Shown here: piece by piece, positions 11,387-22,995 of the stretch | Position numbering within the stretch: position 1 is the first letter of the stretch | How the letters are laid out: every line of letters begins with the position of its first letter | NCBI GenBank assembly: GCA_022113835.1 | Contig: JAILWY010000002.1 | Location: forward strand, 10,456,501-10,520,500 | From: Atopsyche davidsoni | Taxonomy: Eukaryota > Arthropoda > Insecta > Trichoptera > Hydrobiosidae | Direction of reading: 5' to 3' | Length of the DNA: 64,000 nucleotides | Translations under genes and position numbers: made by a program | Notes under the pieces: model-generated | Database searches by the model: none | The model's input: only the letters and a program-made list of their open reading frames with translations | What the model was told of the DNA's origin: nothing

Positions 11387-13984
11387 CAAAGAACATCTTT
11401 GTAACGTTCCCTTGCGGAGAGCTTGTGTACCTTTCGTTACTCCAGTATTTGCAAGACAGAAATGTATATTTTCAATTCAAAAGCTCGTCGTTTCGCCGGC
11501 CCTGGCCGCGGTCGCTCCCATCGCCGCCCGCTAGCCGCCGCGCTAGTTCTCGGAATTACCAAAAAAAAAAAAGGTTCGCAGCGCCCCGCGGCGGGTCACA
11601 AATCCCGAGCCCCGGGACACTCCCACCTCCAGCGCCGCGCCGCCATAGCTCATCGCCGCCCCATCGAGCGCCCGGCCGAATCCGCGCCGGGCCGCATCGA
11701 TCACGAGCCGCGCTCTCTGGAAAATCACACTTACACACGGAGGCCCCCGGCATTGTCTCGCAGCCGCCTCGCCTCGCCTCGCCTCGCCTCGCCTCGCCTC
11801 GCTCACTCGCCCGATTTTAAATATCTACGATTTTGTAAACACTAACGAAAATGTACATATATTTCAAAACTTATGAACTTTTGAATTTCTCCGCCCCCGT
11901 CTCTTCTCAGGCGGCCTGGAGTGTCTCGCGGCTCTGGAGCGCTCGCGCACTCGGTCGATTTAAAATATCTACCATTGCATTAACAACAACGTAAATATTC
12001 ACATCCAAATCATCGTTGACTATGATCAAAAAAAAAACTACCGTTCTGCAAACATTAACCTGTGTTAAGGTGAGTCATGGTTTAACGAGTATTGAAAATA
12101 TACATTAAAACGTATGAAAACGCTCTTCTCCCTTTACATGTCGTCATCAGTTCTTAGGAAAAACACCAACACCAATCAACAAAACCAATTATCATCTGGA
12201 TACAACAGTTACTAAATATTCAATAGATTCACATAAGACGTCCACAAATACATTAAAATTTTCTCGCCGTGTAACAAAAAGACACAGATAGTTTGTCCGA
12301 ACGATCCTCGATGAACGTGTTTTTGGCTATTATAAGACCGCGTATTCGATTTTCCGAACTCCGGCTTTTTACGGCGCGTCGAAAGGCTGCAGTGCGTGCA
12401 TCCCTTATTTATTCGACAGCAATAGCGTACTGGGGGATTAAAAATTTAAAGCACACATAAATCTATGCATAGTGATATTTACGACCGATCATCGTAGCTC
12501 GTTCGTATCTCCCAATCTTGCTGAAACAAAATATAAGGTAGTATGGAGCGGAGTGCGTAATGCATAAAAAACGCGTTGCATAATTTTTTTTCTACAAGGT
12601 GCCAGCGATAGGATACGGAACGGAGACCGAAAGCACTCTTGATGCCTTTGTGTGGAGATTTTCGTCCCGGGCCAGCTGGTTATCCCTAATCTGTTCCAGA
12701 CGGTGCCAGAGCATTCCGCGGTAAGTATCGATTGCCGCGGGGGCGCGGATGTCTCGGGCCGCGGCACGCAGCGCCGGAGACACGCATGGAAGGTGCCCGA
12801 GGGGGCGCGGGGGGCAGGCGGGGGGGCGAGGGGGGCCGAGGGGGGCCGAGGGGGACCGCTGGGGCCGCGGCAGATAATGACCAAACCGGCGTATTGATTG
12901 ACTGCCTCGCGGACTGCGCCTTCCTCCGGCGAGCACTCGGGCGACGAGCCGTAATTTCAAATCGAGCTGACTGCGGATTAGTGCCGCCATATTGTCAGTC
13001 TTACTGAAATACGCTTATACCGTTACTATTCTTGTAGTAGTTCAAAACTGCTATTTCATTGTATTCAAAACAGCACTCGAGTGTAATTACAGTGATAACT
13101 TTCAAAGTTAAAAAAAAAAAGCTGACCAATCAGACAAAAACTTTGAAACCACTATCACAGTAAATATTGGATTTGTAAAGTTTTCTTATATGTAGAAATT
13201 ATAAAGAAAATTGTATAAATAATAAAGCTACAGATTTTGAGCTCGCTACACGCCATTTCCCATAAATGGGCGGTGGTGATAATTCGGGTTCAAAATAATA
13301 TCTCGCTACGGAGTTTTTCTATTGTGAATACGCCCGCGTTTGTTTACATACTACAACAATCCCCATATTCTATCGTATGTACCGCAGGGCCACTTGAAAT
13401 CACGCTTCGGGATGGTACCGCGAGTTTCGAGACACCGCGTAGATTCAGCCCATGGGCGAGATAGGTACAGGACGCCACATCCGGTCGTGCCGCGACGTCA
13501 TTACTGATAGTGTTGTCATGGCGGCACGAGTGATTTGGGCATTTCCGGTGTTGGCAGCGCGTAGCCGTGGGAGGCGGCATCCCTCTCGGCCAGGGGATTT
13601 ACCGGATATCCGGAGTACAGCCGGCGGTGTGCCGTGACTTCAGCGGCAAACAAACCCACGAACGTTTTCTATGTAGGGAAAACACTCACTCCTGAAAGCC
13701 GAGTCAGAAGAAAGAGATGACGTATCATTCGTATCGTTGTAACTTTACCATCGCTTTAGTAATTTAAAGCCAAATTAAAAATTATTTAATACTATACTTA
13801 TATATATTTGTCGGACGTCCCAATATTAAGGATAAAGTTTAAGTCAACTCGGTCGTATCCTTGATATATTTGCCATGTCTCTACGGGATACGTCCTCTTC
13901 TCTACCCATTATACTACCCACCAAAATCAGTTTAAAGCCCGTTAACTTACGAGTATATTCCAGAATGTCAACAAGAGTCAAATT
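11387..13984. other. Intergenic with three GC islands
   Basis: There is no gene. GC islands lie at ~11490-11820, ~12660-12980 (with G-runs GGCGAGGGGGG near 12820) and ~13380-13650. Several 70-140-codon frames overlap on both strands in each island and share no recognisable motif. The gaps between islands are AT-rich. Confidence 0.5.
11766..11800 (+). repeat. (GCCTC)7 microsatellite
   Basis: Seven perfect GCCTC units sit inside a GC island. A shorter stretch of the same unit occurs near 18710-18720 in another island, so the repeat is part of the islands' composition. Confidence 0.9.
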
Positions 13985-14077
13985 TTGATTTTTATCCGAC
14001 GTTTCGGCTCCGGTATAGGCGACATTTTCGAAACATTATCATTCCTATCGGAATCGAAACGTCAAACGATCAAAACT
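13985..14077. repeat. Inverted pair of GAAACGTC motifs, Penelope-like relic
   Basis: The minus strand at 13985-14019 reads CCTATACCGGAGCCGAAACG then TCGGATAAAAATCAAA; the plus strand at 14043-14077 reads CCTATCGGAATCGAAACGTC then AAACGATCAAAAC. The two form an imperfect palindrome around a ~23-bp centre. GCCGAAACGTCG motifs of this type are familiar from the long terminal regions of Penelope-like elements. No reverse transcriptase is nearby. Confidence 0.4.
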
Positions 14078-14175
14078 TGACGCAGCCTATCATCACATCC
14101 ATATAGTCATACACCATTTAATTGTAAATATATATTCTTAAACCTAAATCCTGACAATGACTGACCGGCTTTAAA

Positions 14176-14312
14176 GCCGGCTATTCACGCAGCGACTTGC
14201 GACCGATTCGCAACTAGCCAATGCCGTCCATTTACATCGGGCAACGCAAAAGAGAAAGCTTTCGGCTAATTGCAAGTCGGTTGCGAGTTGTGTCGCTGCG
14301 TCTGTAGAGGGC
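14176..14312. mobile_element. Fold-back MITE, family F, best-preserved copy
   Basis: Symmetrical arms: the left starts GCCGGCTATTCACGCAGCGA and includes CGACCGATTCGCAACTAGCC; the right includes GGCTAATTGCAAGTCGGTTG, GTGTCGCTGCGTCTGTAGAG and ends GGGC. The 137-bp element would fold into a nearly full-length hairpin with a ~40-nt loop. It shows most clearly the terminal G(A/C)GCC(C/G)...GCGAC consensus of the family. Confidence 0.7.
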
Positions 14313-15188
14313 TCTCAATGCGAACAATAGCCTCGCATCTCACTGTATAAGTCAGGTTTGCGTGAAATCGTTTTTAATTTTAGGCACAATTCCAGAGGTT
14401 CACGCATCAAAAACCGAAAAGGGAAACAATAGCAAACACCTGCTTTTTTTTTAACTGATCGTGAATACACTATTGAATCAAAATCGTCACATCTTCGTTT
14501 CGTAAGTGTTCCAAGGCAGACTACTCGTGCTATGAACTGCGCTATTTTTTATTTTTTTTTTTTAATCTAGCAATGTGGCGTGTGGCTCGCGAGCCGCGGT
14601 ACTCCGACCACTGCACTTGACCGTACAATAAGACACAGATTGTGACGTCAATAAGCCACGACGAGCAAGGACGAGCTGGACGGCAGCGTCGCGGCCGCGG
14701 GGGCCCTACCTGGCGCCTTCTGGGAAGCGCGCCCCCCCCGCGGGCGGCCGCGGCGCCGCGCAGATCGCACCGGAGATAATACCTGCGTGAGGGGACCGTG
14801 GAGCGCGCCGCCCAAGGACGCTACACACGAACCTCCAAAACTAATGAGAATTCCCCAAAAGGGGATACATGGTATCATCGCCATTGAATAGAAAACTTTT
14901 TTGCTACCCACAGATGACTTACCTGTTAATTATTAAACATGAGCCCTCTACACACGCTACCGATTTGCCATCAACCAATAGCGCCCCTTTATTGGCCAGT
15001 ATACGTAAATAATACATGTGCACAATTAATAAATTGAAAAGTGTGTGTAAAAGTGTATTCAAGATCTACAAATGTATTATGGCCCAGATAGTCTGACGAG
15101 GCTGATAGGCAAGCAGTAGGAAACGTTAAAACGTAATTTCGGCAGGTGTTCGATTTTAAGTACGTCTTCGAAATCTGCCCTATATGAA
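14313..15188. other. Intergenic, GC island and one family-F arm
   Basis: There is no gene. A GC island at ~14575-14830 carries two NotI sites (14691, 14744) and a CRE palindrome (14643-14650). A single left arm of fold-back family F lies at 14941-14992 (GAGCCCTCTACACACGCTAC and CCAATAGCGCCCC). Confidence 0.5.
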
Positions 15189-15634
15189 GGTTTTTTTTAT
15201 ATATATAGGTTTGGTACCTTGCTTGTTATATACAAGGTTTGTCATCACAATTTAAGGAAACTTTCCAAACTAGTCGATCGAAATTGTGCTATATATGGGA
15301 GTGACTGAAGCTACACCCCCTGGTTTATCTTTTTTATGGTTCCGATAACACGCTTCAAGAAGCCATCCAGTGACTTCATCAACTGAGGGTGTCTCGCCAC
15401 TGACTTCAGGTCATCCAGGCACAGACCTTCCTGTCGGCATTGGCTCTCCAGTTGGTGTCTCTGAAGACCAAAGATGGGGCATGAACCCACAAGGTGGATC
15501 GCTGTTTGTGGAGTAATATCATCACAAGGGCATGTGTCGTCGCTCGTCAAGTGGAACCTGCGGAGTTAAGAGCTGGGTTGATTCAAAGCTAATCCCGCAG
15601 GTATTCCTGTATACAGCGACGTCCGTAACAGAAC
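15189..15634 (-). mobile_element. Non-LTR retrotransposon 3' fragment, copy 2
   Basis: The same LINE tail as 10971-11386 and in the same orientation, with the longer frame: DDTCPCDDITPQTAIHLVG, then SCPIFGLQRHQLESQCRQEG. The C-x-C...H...C spacing is a zinc-knuckle-like pattern typical of LINE ORF2 C-termini. The 3' end is a TATATA plus A-rich tail. The two copies share both boundaries closely (up to GTCCGTAACAGAA), so they were truncated at nearly the same point. Confidence 0.68.
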
Positions 15635-17484
15635 ATATATGAAGTTATAATTGCAACATAAATGAAAAAAAAAAACTTCGAATCCTGCACCTCAACGCGA
15701 CAGGTCTCCAAGCAGTCAAAATTAAACATATGACTCCCAGCTATCATTTAAAACAACCGAAATATCAATCTTCACTGTCATAGTTCCGCAGTGAATCAAT
15801 TCCCAAAATCAACACCTGAACGATGGGAAAATAAAAAGAGAAGATATTATATAAAAAAATATGACCTAAATACCGCGGTAAGACAATACTAACCGAATCT
15901 CAAGGTTAATGGTGGACAGGTTGGCGTGTACTCGCTTTCCTTTTTCCTTGTGTTAATCTTCAATGGCTTCCAATATTGTTTTACCACCATCGAATCAATT
16001 CAACAACACAGACAATATCCTTCCTCCTAGCTTAAATAACATGAACCGAGAGTCTACAAGCCACATTACTCTGTGGGAATTGGAGGTCGCAAGCAGAAAA
16101 AAACCAGATAAGCACGCGGTTTCTGACTGATTAGTAGCAATAAATGAAATGAAGACACCATCGAAGAGAGATGGCAGCGGTTCGAAGCGATCAGCATCAA
16201 TTGCAGCTGTAATTAATTATAATACAATTTTATTTGACACAATAAAAAAGACACGTCTAATGAGGAACTTAATGGGATGCCGATTGCAGACCCGGAAAGG
16301 GCAATACGTTTTTTAGTATTTAAATGAAATCGTCTCCAGATTCATAGGAAAAACTTTTTTTAGGCTTTGGGTATATCTTTCTTGAGGAATATATTAATAA
16401 AAATAGTGACTCACTATCCTACACACTACGTATAGTGAGCTTAAGCCTTAATTAAATGACGTCATAGCCTTATTTTAATTCTAAGAATAAAACTCCGTAA
16501 AAGCATAAAATGGACTATGAAGTCATTAACTCATGTTTTGCGTGCACCTACGGCAGCAAGTGACTTCAAAGCTTGCTTGAAACGTCCAAAACTCAGGTTT
16601 AGCAATATTAAACAAATATAAAGAGTATTTAATAGCAATGCATCAGTTACTGCACAAAACAATCATGAAAGGTATCGTTTAATGTAGTCAATACGTTGAA
16701 AATCACTTAATAGCGCGTTAAAATTAACCTGAAACCTCATAAAGTGGAGCCTCTTTTCGGAAGCGAGAAGCTGTCCAAACGAGCATACTGTATGTGCATA
16801 TACAAGAAATACTGCATAACTTCAAAATCGCATAAAAATCATCCGAATAAGAAAAAATATTTCTAAAATTACACTCATTCGTTTTTATAGACGACTGTCC
16901 ATTAATTTGGCTGCACAACCATTTATCATGATTGTGTCAATTATCAGTATCGTCCACAATTTACTACGAAACAGCCGAGAATTAATTAGTTCACTTCGGC
17001 GGAGGAGAGTCCGTCCCTCGGGCACTTCTCAGCCGGAGATTGTGATCCCCTGGTGTATTCCACGGCTGCAGGGAGCGAGGGGGCCCCCGGAGTCCGCGAA
17101 GCGCCCGGGGCCACTTTCTCCGGGCGGGGGCGCAGGGCTAGAGGGAGAGGACAGCCGCACCCCTCTCACCCCGCGGGCAGCGTTGTGATTTTGCTGTAAT
17201 AACTGTAAATATAACGAATCTGAATGTGCCCATCGAAAAAAAACGAACTACTTGCACATGGCGGACCGAAGATTGTTTTTGTAACTTCACGACACATAAA
17301 CAATCGATGTGACCGTGTCGAAGACAATACGCAGCATGGTTACTATTGAAAAGCTGACTTCCTTTTTTACCAGCTTTACAACTGCCATTAAGCTACAATA
17401 TTGAAAACAATAAAAAAAAAAACTATACATACACACATAAGTATACATGTCAAATACATTTCTGAGCAGGGCTAGAGAGCATTA
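15635..17484. other. Intergenic, mostly AT-rich
   Basis: I see no gene. A CRE palindrome TGACGTCA is at 16457-16464 and a GC island at ~17000-17185. The rest shows only A-runs and AT-rich DNA. Confidence 0.5.
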
Positions 17485-17880
17485 GCGTGTCGCGCATCCT
17501 TTCGCCACCCTAGCAATATTGCAACAAACACAATGCTGGTAATGGTAATTACCTACAATAAAATATTTTTTTTTACATCTATCACCAAAAAAATATTAAA
17601 ATAACATCTGCGTGTCTAGCAACTCTCTCGCGTCGCCGGGTAGCGAAATAATTTCAGAGTAGATAACGGCCAATTACCCGGGTAATAAATATTTTTGAAA
17701 CTTCGAGATCACAAAACTTATTACCGAGTCAAAGACAATATCAACCGGGGATGGAGGGGGAGAGGACCTGCATTCTTGCATCTCCCTCGCCCCGCTGGAA
17801 AACGCAATATTTCAATGTGGATAACGGTCATGCACCTGGGTAAAATTTTTGCCCGCCATTATCAGTCAGCCGAACACGTC
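17485..17880 (+). repeat. Diverged tandem repeat, three units
   Basis: Units begin near 17493, 17619 and 17778 with GCATCCTTTCGCC, GCAACTCTCTCGCG and GCATCTCCCTCGCC. Each then has a GCAATATT/GAAATAATT word, a GATAACGG(C/T)C word in units 2 and 3, a CCCGGGTAAT/CCTGGGTAAA word and a run of ATATTTTT. Spacing is about 126 and 159 bp. The copies are old and hold no convincing coding frame. Confidence 0.45.
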
Positions 17881-18965
17881 ACCGAGTCGAATAAAACTTT
17901 GAACAGATTAAGAGTGAGAGCGCAACCGAAGTACTCGCGTCCCCTTCACTCAAATGTTAGTCTACGACCTGAAAATGATTTTCGAATAGATAAGACATGG
18001 CAAAATATCCATGAACAATAAACGTTTGTCAAAGGCAATATTGAAACGAATTAATATCATGTCTAATGTATATTAACTGGTTAGTGTAAATATAAACCTT
18101 CGTTATTAGTTATTATAATTATTAATAATTAATTGGAAATTGCTTTCATGCTGATGATAATATTATCATTTTCAACTGAAACTACCCTACAAGATTTCAC
18201 ACAAACGCAACTATAGGGGCAACCTATTCGATATACAATTGGCTAGGAGATTGCGAAAATTTTCACATTCACCTTTCATAGCGAAACTTCGCAGTCCGAA
18301 GATGCACTCGAAAGGCGAAAATACTCGCTGGCAAAAATGTTTTCAATTTGTTATTCATACTGAGCATAGGTGATGATTCAAAGCGCGGTTAGTACAGTGC
18401 GCGGGTTTTACGAACGCTCCTTTAACAATGGAGTCTAAAACCGAGTCGATTTAAATGCTAAATTCGGCGGAGCGGCGCGGCTCGGCTCGAGGCGCCGCGT
18501 TACCGCCAGAAGACGTAATTGGCTCATCCTGGCCGCGGGGCCGGGGCGGGGGCGGGGGCGGGGGCAGGGGCGGGGGCGGGGCGGGGCGGGGGTGACTTCC
18601 TTTGTCCCCGGGGGCGCCCGGCCCGCGTGACGGCATGTGCGCCCCCCCGTGGAGGGGCCCGCGACCGCGGACGGCGAGCCCCAAGCCCCGGCCGGCCCGC
18701 CTCGCCTCGCCTCACCTCACCGCGCCTCCTGCAACTTCGGCTCGATCAAAACTCATACATACTGTCAAATTTGTCATTTTAGCGTCATTACATTCCTAAC
18801 AGCTATGAAAAAATCATACATACTACCAACAACAAAAAAAATATCTTCAGCTGTGATTTAAAACAGCACTACCTGACTGTCGCGGCAGCGAATTGATAAT
18901 TTCGTCCACTAAATCCCCATAGGAGTTAAACATAATGAATAACGATATATATATATATATATATA
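17881..18965. other. Intergenic with a G-rich island
   Basis: There is no gene. A GC island at ~18460-18735 contains a G-run array (18537-18593), GCCTC repeats and many CpGs. It is followed by AT-rich DNA and a TA microsatellite (~18946-18965). Confidence 0.5.
18537..18593 (+). repeat. GGGGC/GGGGGC repeat with G-quadruplex potential
   Basis: About nine runs of four or five G, spaced by C or CA, on the plus strand. This far exceeds the four G-runs needed for an intramolecular quadruplex. It sits in the middle of a CpG island. Confidence 0.85.
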
Positions 18966-19465
18966 CAGGGTGTCCAAAAAAAATATCGGGTGAATGTGAA
19001 TAGTGACCGTTATTGCGATATGCTGCGAAATTTTTTGGGCCCAGAGTTGCAGGAGTTTCAAGGTTTCAACTCAAGAACGCGGTTCCAACAAGACGGGGCC
19101 ACTTGCTATGCATCCAATCAATCAATCGAAGCTGTTGACGAATCATTCCCTATAAAGGTCATTAACTGCCCTCCCAGAAGCCCCCCCGACCTTAGCCCTC
19201 TTGACCATTTCGTATGGGGATACCTTAAAAGTAGGATTTATGAGAGTAATCCGACTAACCTAACGGAATCGAAACAATGGCAACAATATCGAGGGCTGTG
19301 TGTCAGCGTGTTATCAGCAATCCTCGTTCCAGATTAGAAGAGTGTCATCTTTTCGAAATAATTTTCCATTTTGTATTCTTGTAATCAACAATAAAAAAAA
19401 TACTTGATTGCTAGTAGTTTTTGTTTTACTGAACTAACAAATACCCGATACTCTCTTTGGACATC

Positions 19466-19468
<3 letters not shown>
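18966..19468 (+). mobile_element. Deleted Tc1/mariner element
   Basis: A 503-bp element with 27-bp imperfect terminal repeats (left CAGGGTGTCCAAAAAAAA, right end reversed CAGGATGTCCAAAGAGAG, both then TATCGGGT) and TA duplications inside flanking TA microsatellites. The plus-strand frame 18990-19337 encodes only the rear of a DDE transposase: FQQDGATCYA (the second catalytic Asp), then NCPPRSPPDLSPLDHFVWGY and LKSRIYE. The N-terminal helix-turn-helix and first Asp are missing, so it is inactive. One extra Pro in the PPRSP(P)DL motif is a further sign of decay. Confidence 0.82.
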
Positions 19469-19502
<34 letters not shown>

Positions 19503-22500
19503 GTAGGGTGTGTAGGTACATCCAGCAACGCCAACAGCCGCCCACCCCCCGACAACGACAGCCACCCGCCCCCGACAACGACGTCTCACGCACGGCGGCC
19601 GCGGGGGTGGCGGGGTGGCGGGGGTGGCGGGGGTGGCTGGGGTGACGGGGGTGGCGGGGGTGACGGGGGTGGCGGGGGTGGCGGGGGCGCGGGGCGGGCA
19701 GCGCCGGTTTAATTGCGCCCGGCGCCCCCCAAGACGCGGGGGGCAGGTCGGGCCGGGCCCCCCCGCGGTCAGCGCCGAGGGAGACGGCCGCCGCGGACCG
19801 GCCGTCCCTGTCGCACCCGCAGCCGATGGATATTCAATACGTGTTATTGAAAATTGAACCTCTCTCTCCTCCGGTGCGACATGTTTTAATTGAATTGTCG
19901 GAATTTTTAGCAAGGGATGGCGGAAGAGGAGGACCCTCGGGCGGCACTCGCCAAAAATTACAAAAAAAACGACGTTTATATTCACACTCCTTCACCGCCC
20001 GTGGTCCGGCGATAAGCACACTCGTTTACCAACCCAGAACTTGAATCAAGTCTCATCGTGGTTTTGAATAATCTCCATGAAAACTCCTTGAATGAAGAAA
20101 ACGCGATACGACCAAACAAAATCTTCAAATTTCTTATCCATCGTCATTTCCACTATAAACAATATTATTAAGAACCCTTAAAAGGTTAATCCGCTATAAA
20201 TTTGGATTTTCATGACATATTTATATGCAGTGCCTATAAAAAATGTATTCGTAGGTTCGTTCATAGTGCAATGCTGCTTTTTTTTAAGTCTCGATACTGG
20301 TTAAAAAAATGTTAAACATATCAATTTAAATTTGAATCGAAACGTAGGAAATGTAAAGAATAAACGAGGCATAGCACCAAGAACGCAATATTATTAATGT
20401 TGTCTCATCCGTCGTAGATGACAAAGACATCAAAACAATCATTAGCAAATAGATTAAGTAGCAGTAGTAGGGGATCATTTATGTTTGGTCCTTTAAATAA
20501 AATAATATTAACCTTCCTATAACGTGGTACTCTTATAACACTGTTTTCGTCCGACAACATTCCATCGACATAATTAGCTTAAGAAGAATCTATAATAAAT
20601 TATTAATTTTATGAATTTACGGAATCTATGAGGAATTTCCTTTTTGTGAAAGAATATCACCATTTTCAGTTATAAGGGAATTCCCATATAAATACATAAA
20701 GATTTAGTAGAATTAAAAATCAAAAGAAGAAGAATAAGGCCACTCGTATTGCATTATATAAAAACGCTTGATATCAAATAATTTGTTTTTTTTTTAAACA
20801 GTTTTTCGTTTATATTTTAACTGATTTAAAAAAATATTAAAAACAAAACCTGATTTATATGTATTAACTTACTTTTGAGTTCTTATACCGCGGTTTCCAT
20901 TCAACGCGGTATGAATAAGTCGCGTTATGAGAGGGTTGACTACTCGGGTTTGGTTTCGCATAGTATATCCCATCGCCTATAGTGAACTGGTTAGCAGGTC
21001 GGGTTTGAAATGACTCATCCATTGATACGATTGCCCGTAATTCCAGTGTCCGAATTCCTACATTCCTCGGATACAATCATTTTTTATTATTATTTACAAA
21101 CAACAAAATAACACTCAGTCTTGTGTTCCTATCAATTATATAGTATCCATTCCTGTCTAAAACAATCGACCGAGGAAGATCTGATACAAATCGAAATACG
21201 CACTAATTTTGATTAAATTATACCTCACTCGATTATTCTTATAAACTATGTTTAGATAATCGATTCGCACGTGAAACGACGAGAAAATTAATCAAAAAAT
21301 AATTATCAACTTCACGATGATCGTAGCACGATGCCCTATACAATTTATAAAGTTAACAAAAAACTTTCTGTTGAGATTATAAACTTTTCCATTATCTTTC
21401 TCCTACAAATGATAACACAAACTTATTTTTAAACTCACGGCTTTGTTTTGATAAAAATAGGCACAGTATCGTTAATATAGGAGACATTTCTACCCATAAA
21501 ATTTATCAGAAATCACAATGGAAGATCAGCCGGCCGTTGATCCAAATACCAAAAAAAAAAAAAACCTTGAAATCATGTACTCATCAGTTTATTAGACTAA
21601 ATTCATCAAAGGTGAACAATAAATACACAAACAGACTCAGTCGTCGTCGAAGAATCGTCGCCATTGGTGCCACGACCTTGCACTGGCCATAGAGACACGC
21701 TTTATGAACACCAACCACCAAGTTGTTGTTGTGGCTGGGTATCTTGTCAGGACACTACAACCTCAAATAGACCCGACATTTTTTTTATTCACCACTGACA
21801 TGCTTTTTCCTCTTGCAGACCCAAATTTTTATTTAGACTTTCATTTACGAAGAGTACGATCGTATTTACTTCACTACACTACTTCGTGCCAAGGGTGCAT
21901 GAATTTAAAGAGGGAATTCCTGACATTAAAAGATGACATGTCAAGGTCAATGACATTATTATATTCATCTATGAGTCTGATCCCACGTCAGTCAGAATTA
22001 CGAGTATATTAAAAAATATATATAAATATTTTCTAACCACTGAGACAAGTGACTATTGCATTTAGTAATGAGTATCGGGGATGCGTGATTTATTAATTTA
22101 ATTTTGAAACAAATAATAATATAATAGAAAATTTTAAACCAACCCTCAGTAAACTTAGAATAAGTTTTATTAGTGTTGTGCCGCATGTTTTTTCGGCTAA
22201 TGGGAAATCATCAGAGAACAGTTTGTCATTTCAAGTTTCAGCGCATCTCTCCATAAATTATAGAAAGCCATTATTTACCCTCAAGATGATTCTAATACAA
22301 AACAACCCGCGCACCCAATTATATGTTGTTGATGTTAAGTTTTATACCGCTTTTTTTATTTGTAGTATTTCAGTACCGGGACCGAAATGTCAGAACACCA
22401 AAAAAAAAAGAAAATAATAATAAATAAAACAACAGTGGTCGCCAAAACCTGAATCAATCACAATATCGCTATCAAAGGCTAGATGTATCAATATGAACTG

Positions 22501-22544
22501 CAAATGCATGAATGAATTAATACCAATATAGGTTTCACGATTGG
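19469..22544. other. Intergenic, GC island then AT-rich
   Basis: A GC island at ~19540-19960 carries the GGGGGTGGC repeat and a NotI site (19595-19602). The following 2.5 kb is AT-rich without a supported gene. A minus-strand stretch at ~21650-21735 reads to a stop as ...ASARSWHQWRRFFDDD, followed by an AATAAA; it is too short to identify and could be chance or an old retrocopy end. Confidence 0.45.
19608..19690 (+). repeat. (GGGGGTGGC/GGGGGTGAC)n minisatellite
   Basis: Around nine units of GGGGGTGGC with GGGGGTGAC variants. It is G-rich on the plus strand and could form quadruplexes. Any reading frame over it gives Gly/Val/Ala or Pro/Thr repeats, so the open frames here are not evidence of a gene. 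Confidence 0.85.
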
Positions 22545-22995
22545 CGTCTCGCTCGCACTCGCCCGCCTTGCGCGGCGCGAGGGCAATAGCGCGCGTGAGT
22601 TTCGCCGGGCAGAAAAAAAAAAAAAAAAAAACAATCTCAAAAATTATTTCAGCGCTTCTCAACGTTTGGGCACTTTCTCGCTCGGCTCGCAAAAACTCAC
22701 ACTCGCCGGGCGATCGTCCCGCGGTCCGGCACGCACGGCGGCCCGGCACGTCTCCGCCCCCCCCCCCCCTCGCCCCCCCTGTCCGCCTCCCTCCCTTCTC
22801 CCGTCCCGCGCCCCCCTCCCCGTCCCGCGGGGGCTCGCGAAAACAAAGACGGCCGCGCGATCGCCCCCCGCCCCCGCCCGCCCCCGCGCCGCTCCCCCCC
22901 CCCCCCCCGCTCCCCCCTCCGCGCCCCGTAACCAAAATTGAAGCGCAGATCTCTCGCGGACACAAGAACGCGCCACGGGCGGAGTCGCGCCCTCC
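22545..22995. other. CpG island with C-runs
   Basis: This is one of the most extreme islands: long C-runs (~22758-22770, ~22895-22908) and CCCGC/CCGCCC repeats, with an A15 tract at ~22615-22631. Frames on both strands up to 191 codons are Pro/Arg or Gly/Arg low complexity and mutually exclusive. I call no gene. Its function, if any, could be promoter or enhancer. Confidence 0.55.

Noticed and set aside
11423..11845. 140- and 131-codon frames in the 11.5-kb island
   Set aside because: They run through the (GCCTC)7 repeat and an A11 tract and overlap frames on the other strand.
17695..18021. 108-codon plus-strand frame
   Set aside because: It lies across the diverged tandem repeat at 17485-17880 and changes character at the unit borders; no protein family is recognised.
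21640..21740. Minus-strand C-terminal peptide ending RRFFDDD with AATAAA downstream
   Set aside because: Only about 40 codons are open, there is no splice acceptor or recognisable homologue, and the A-run lies on the wrong side for a retrocopy tail.
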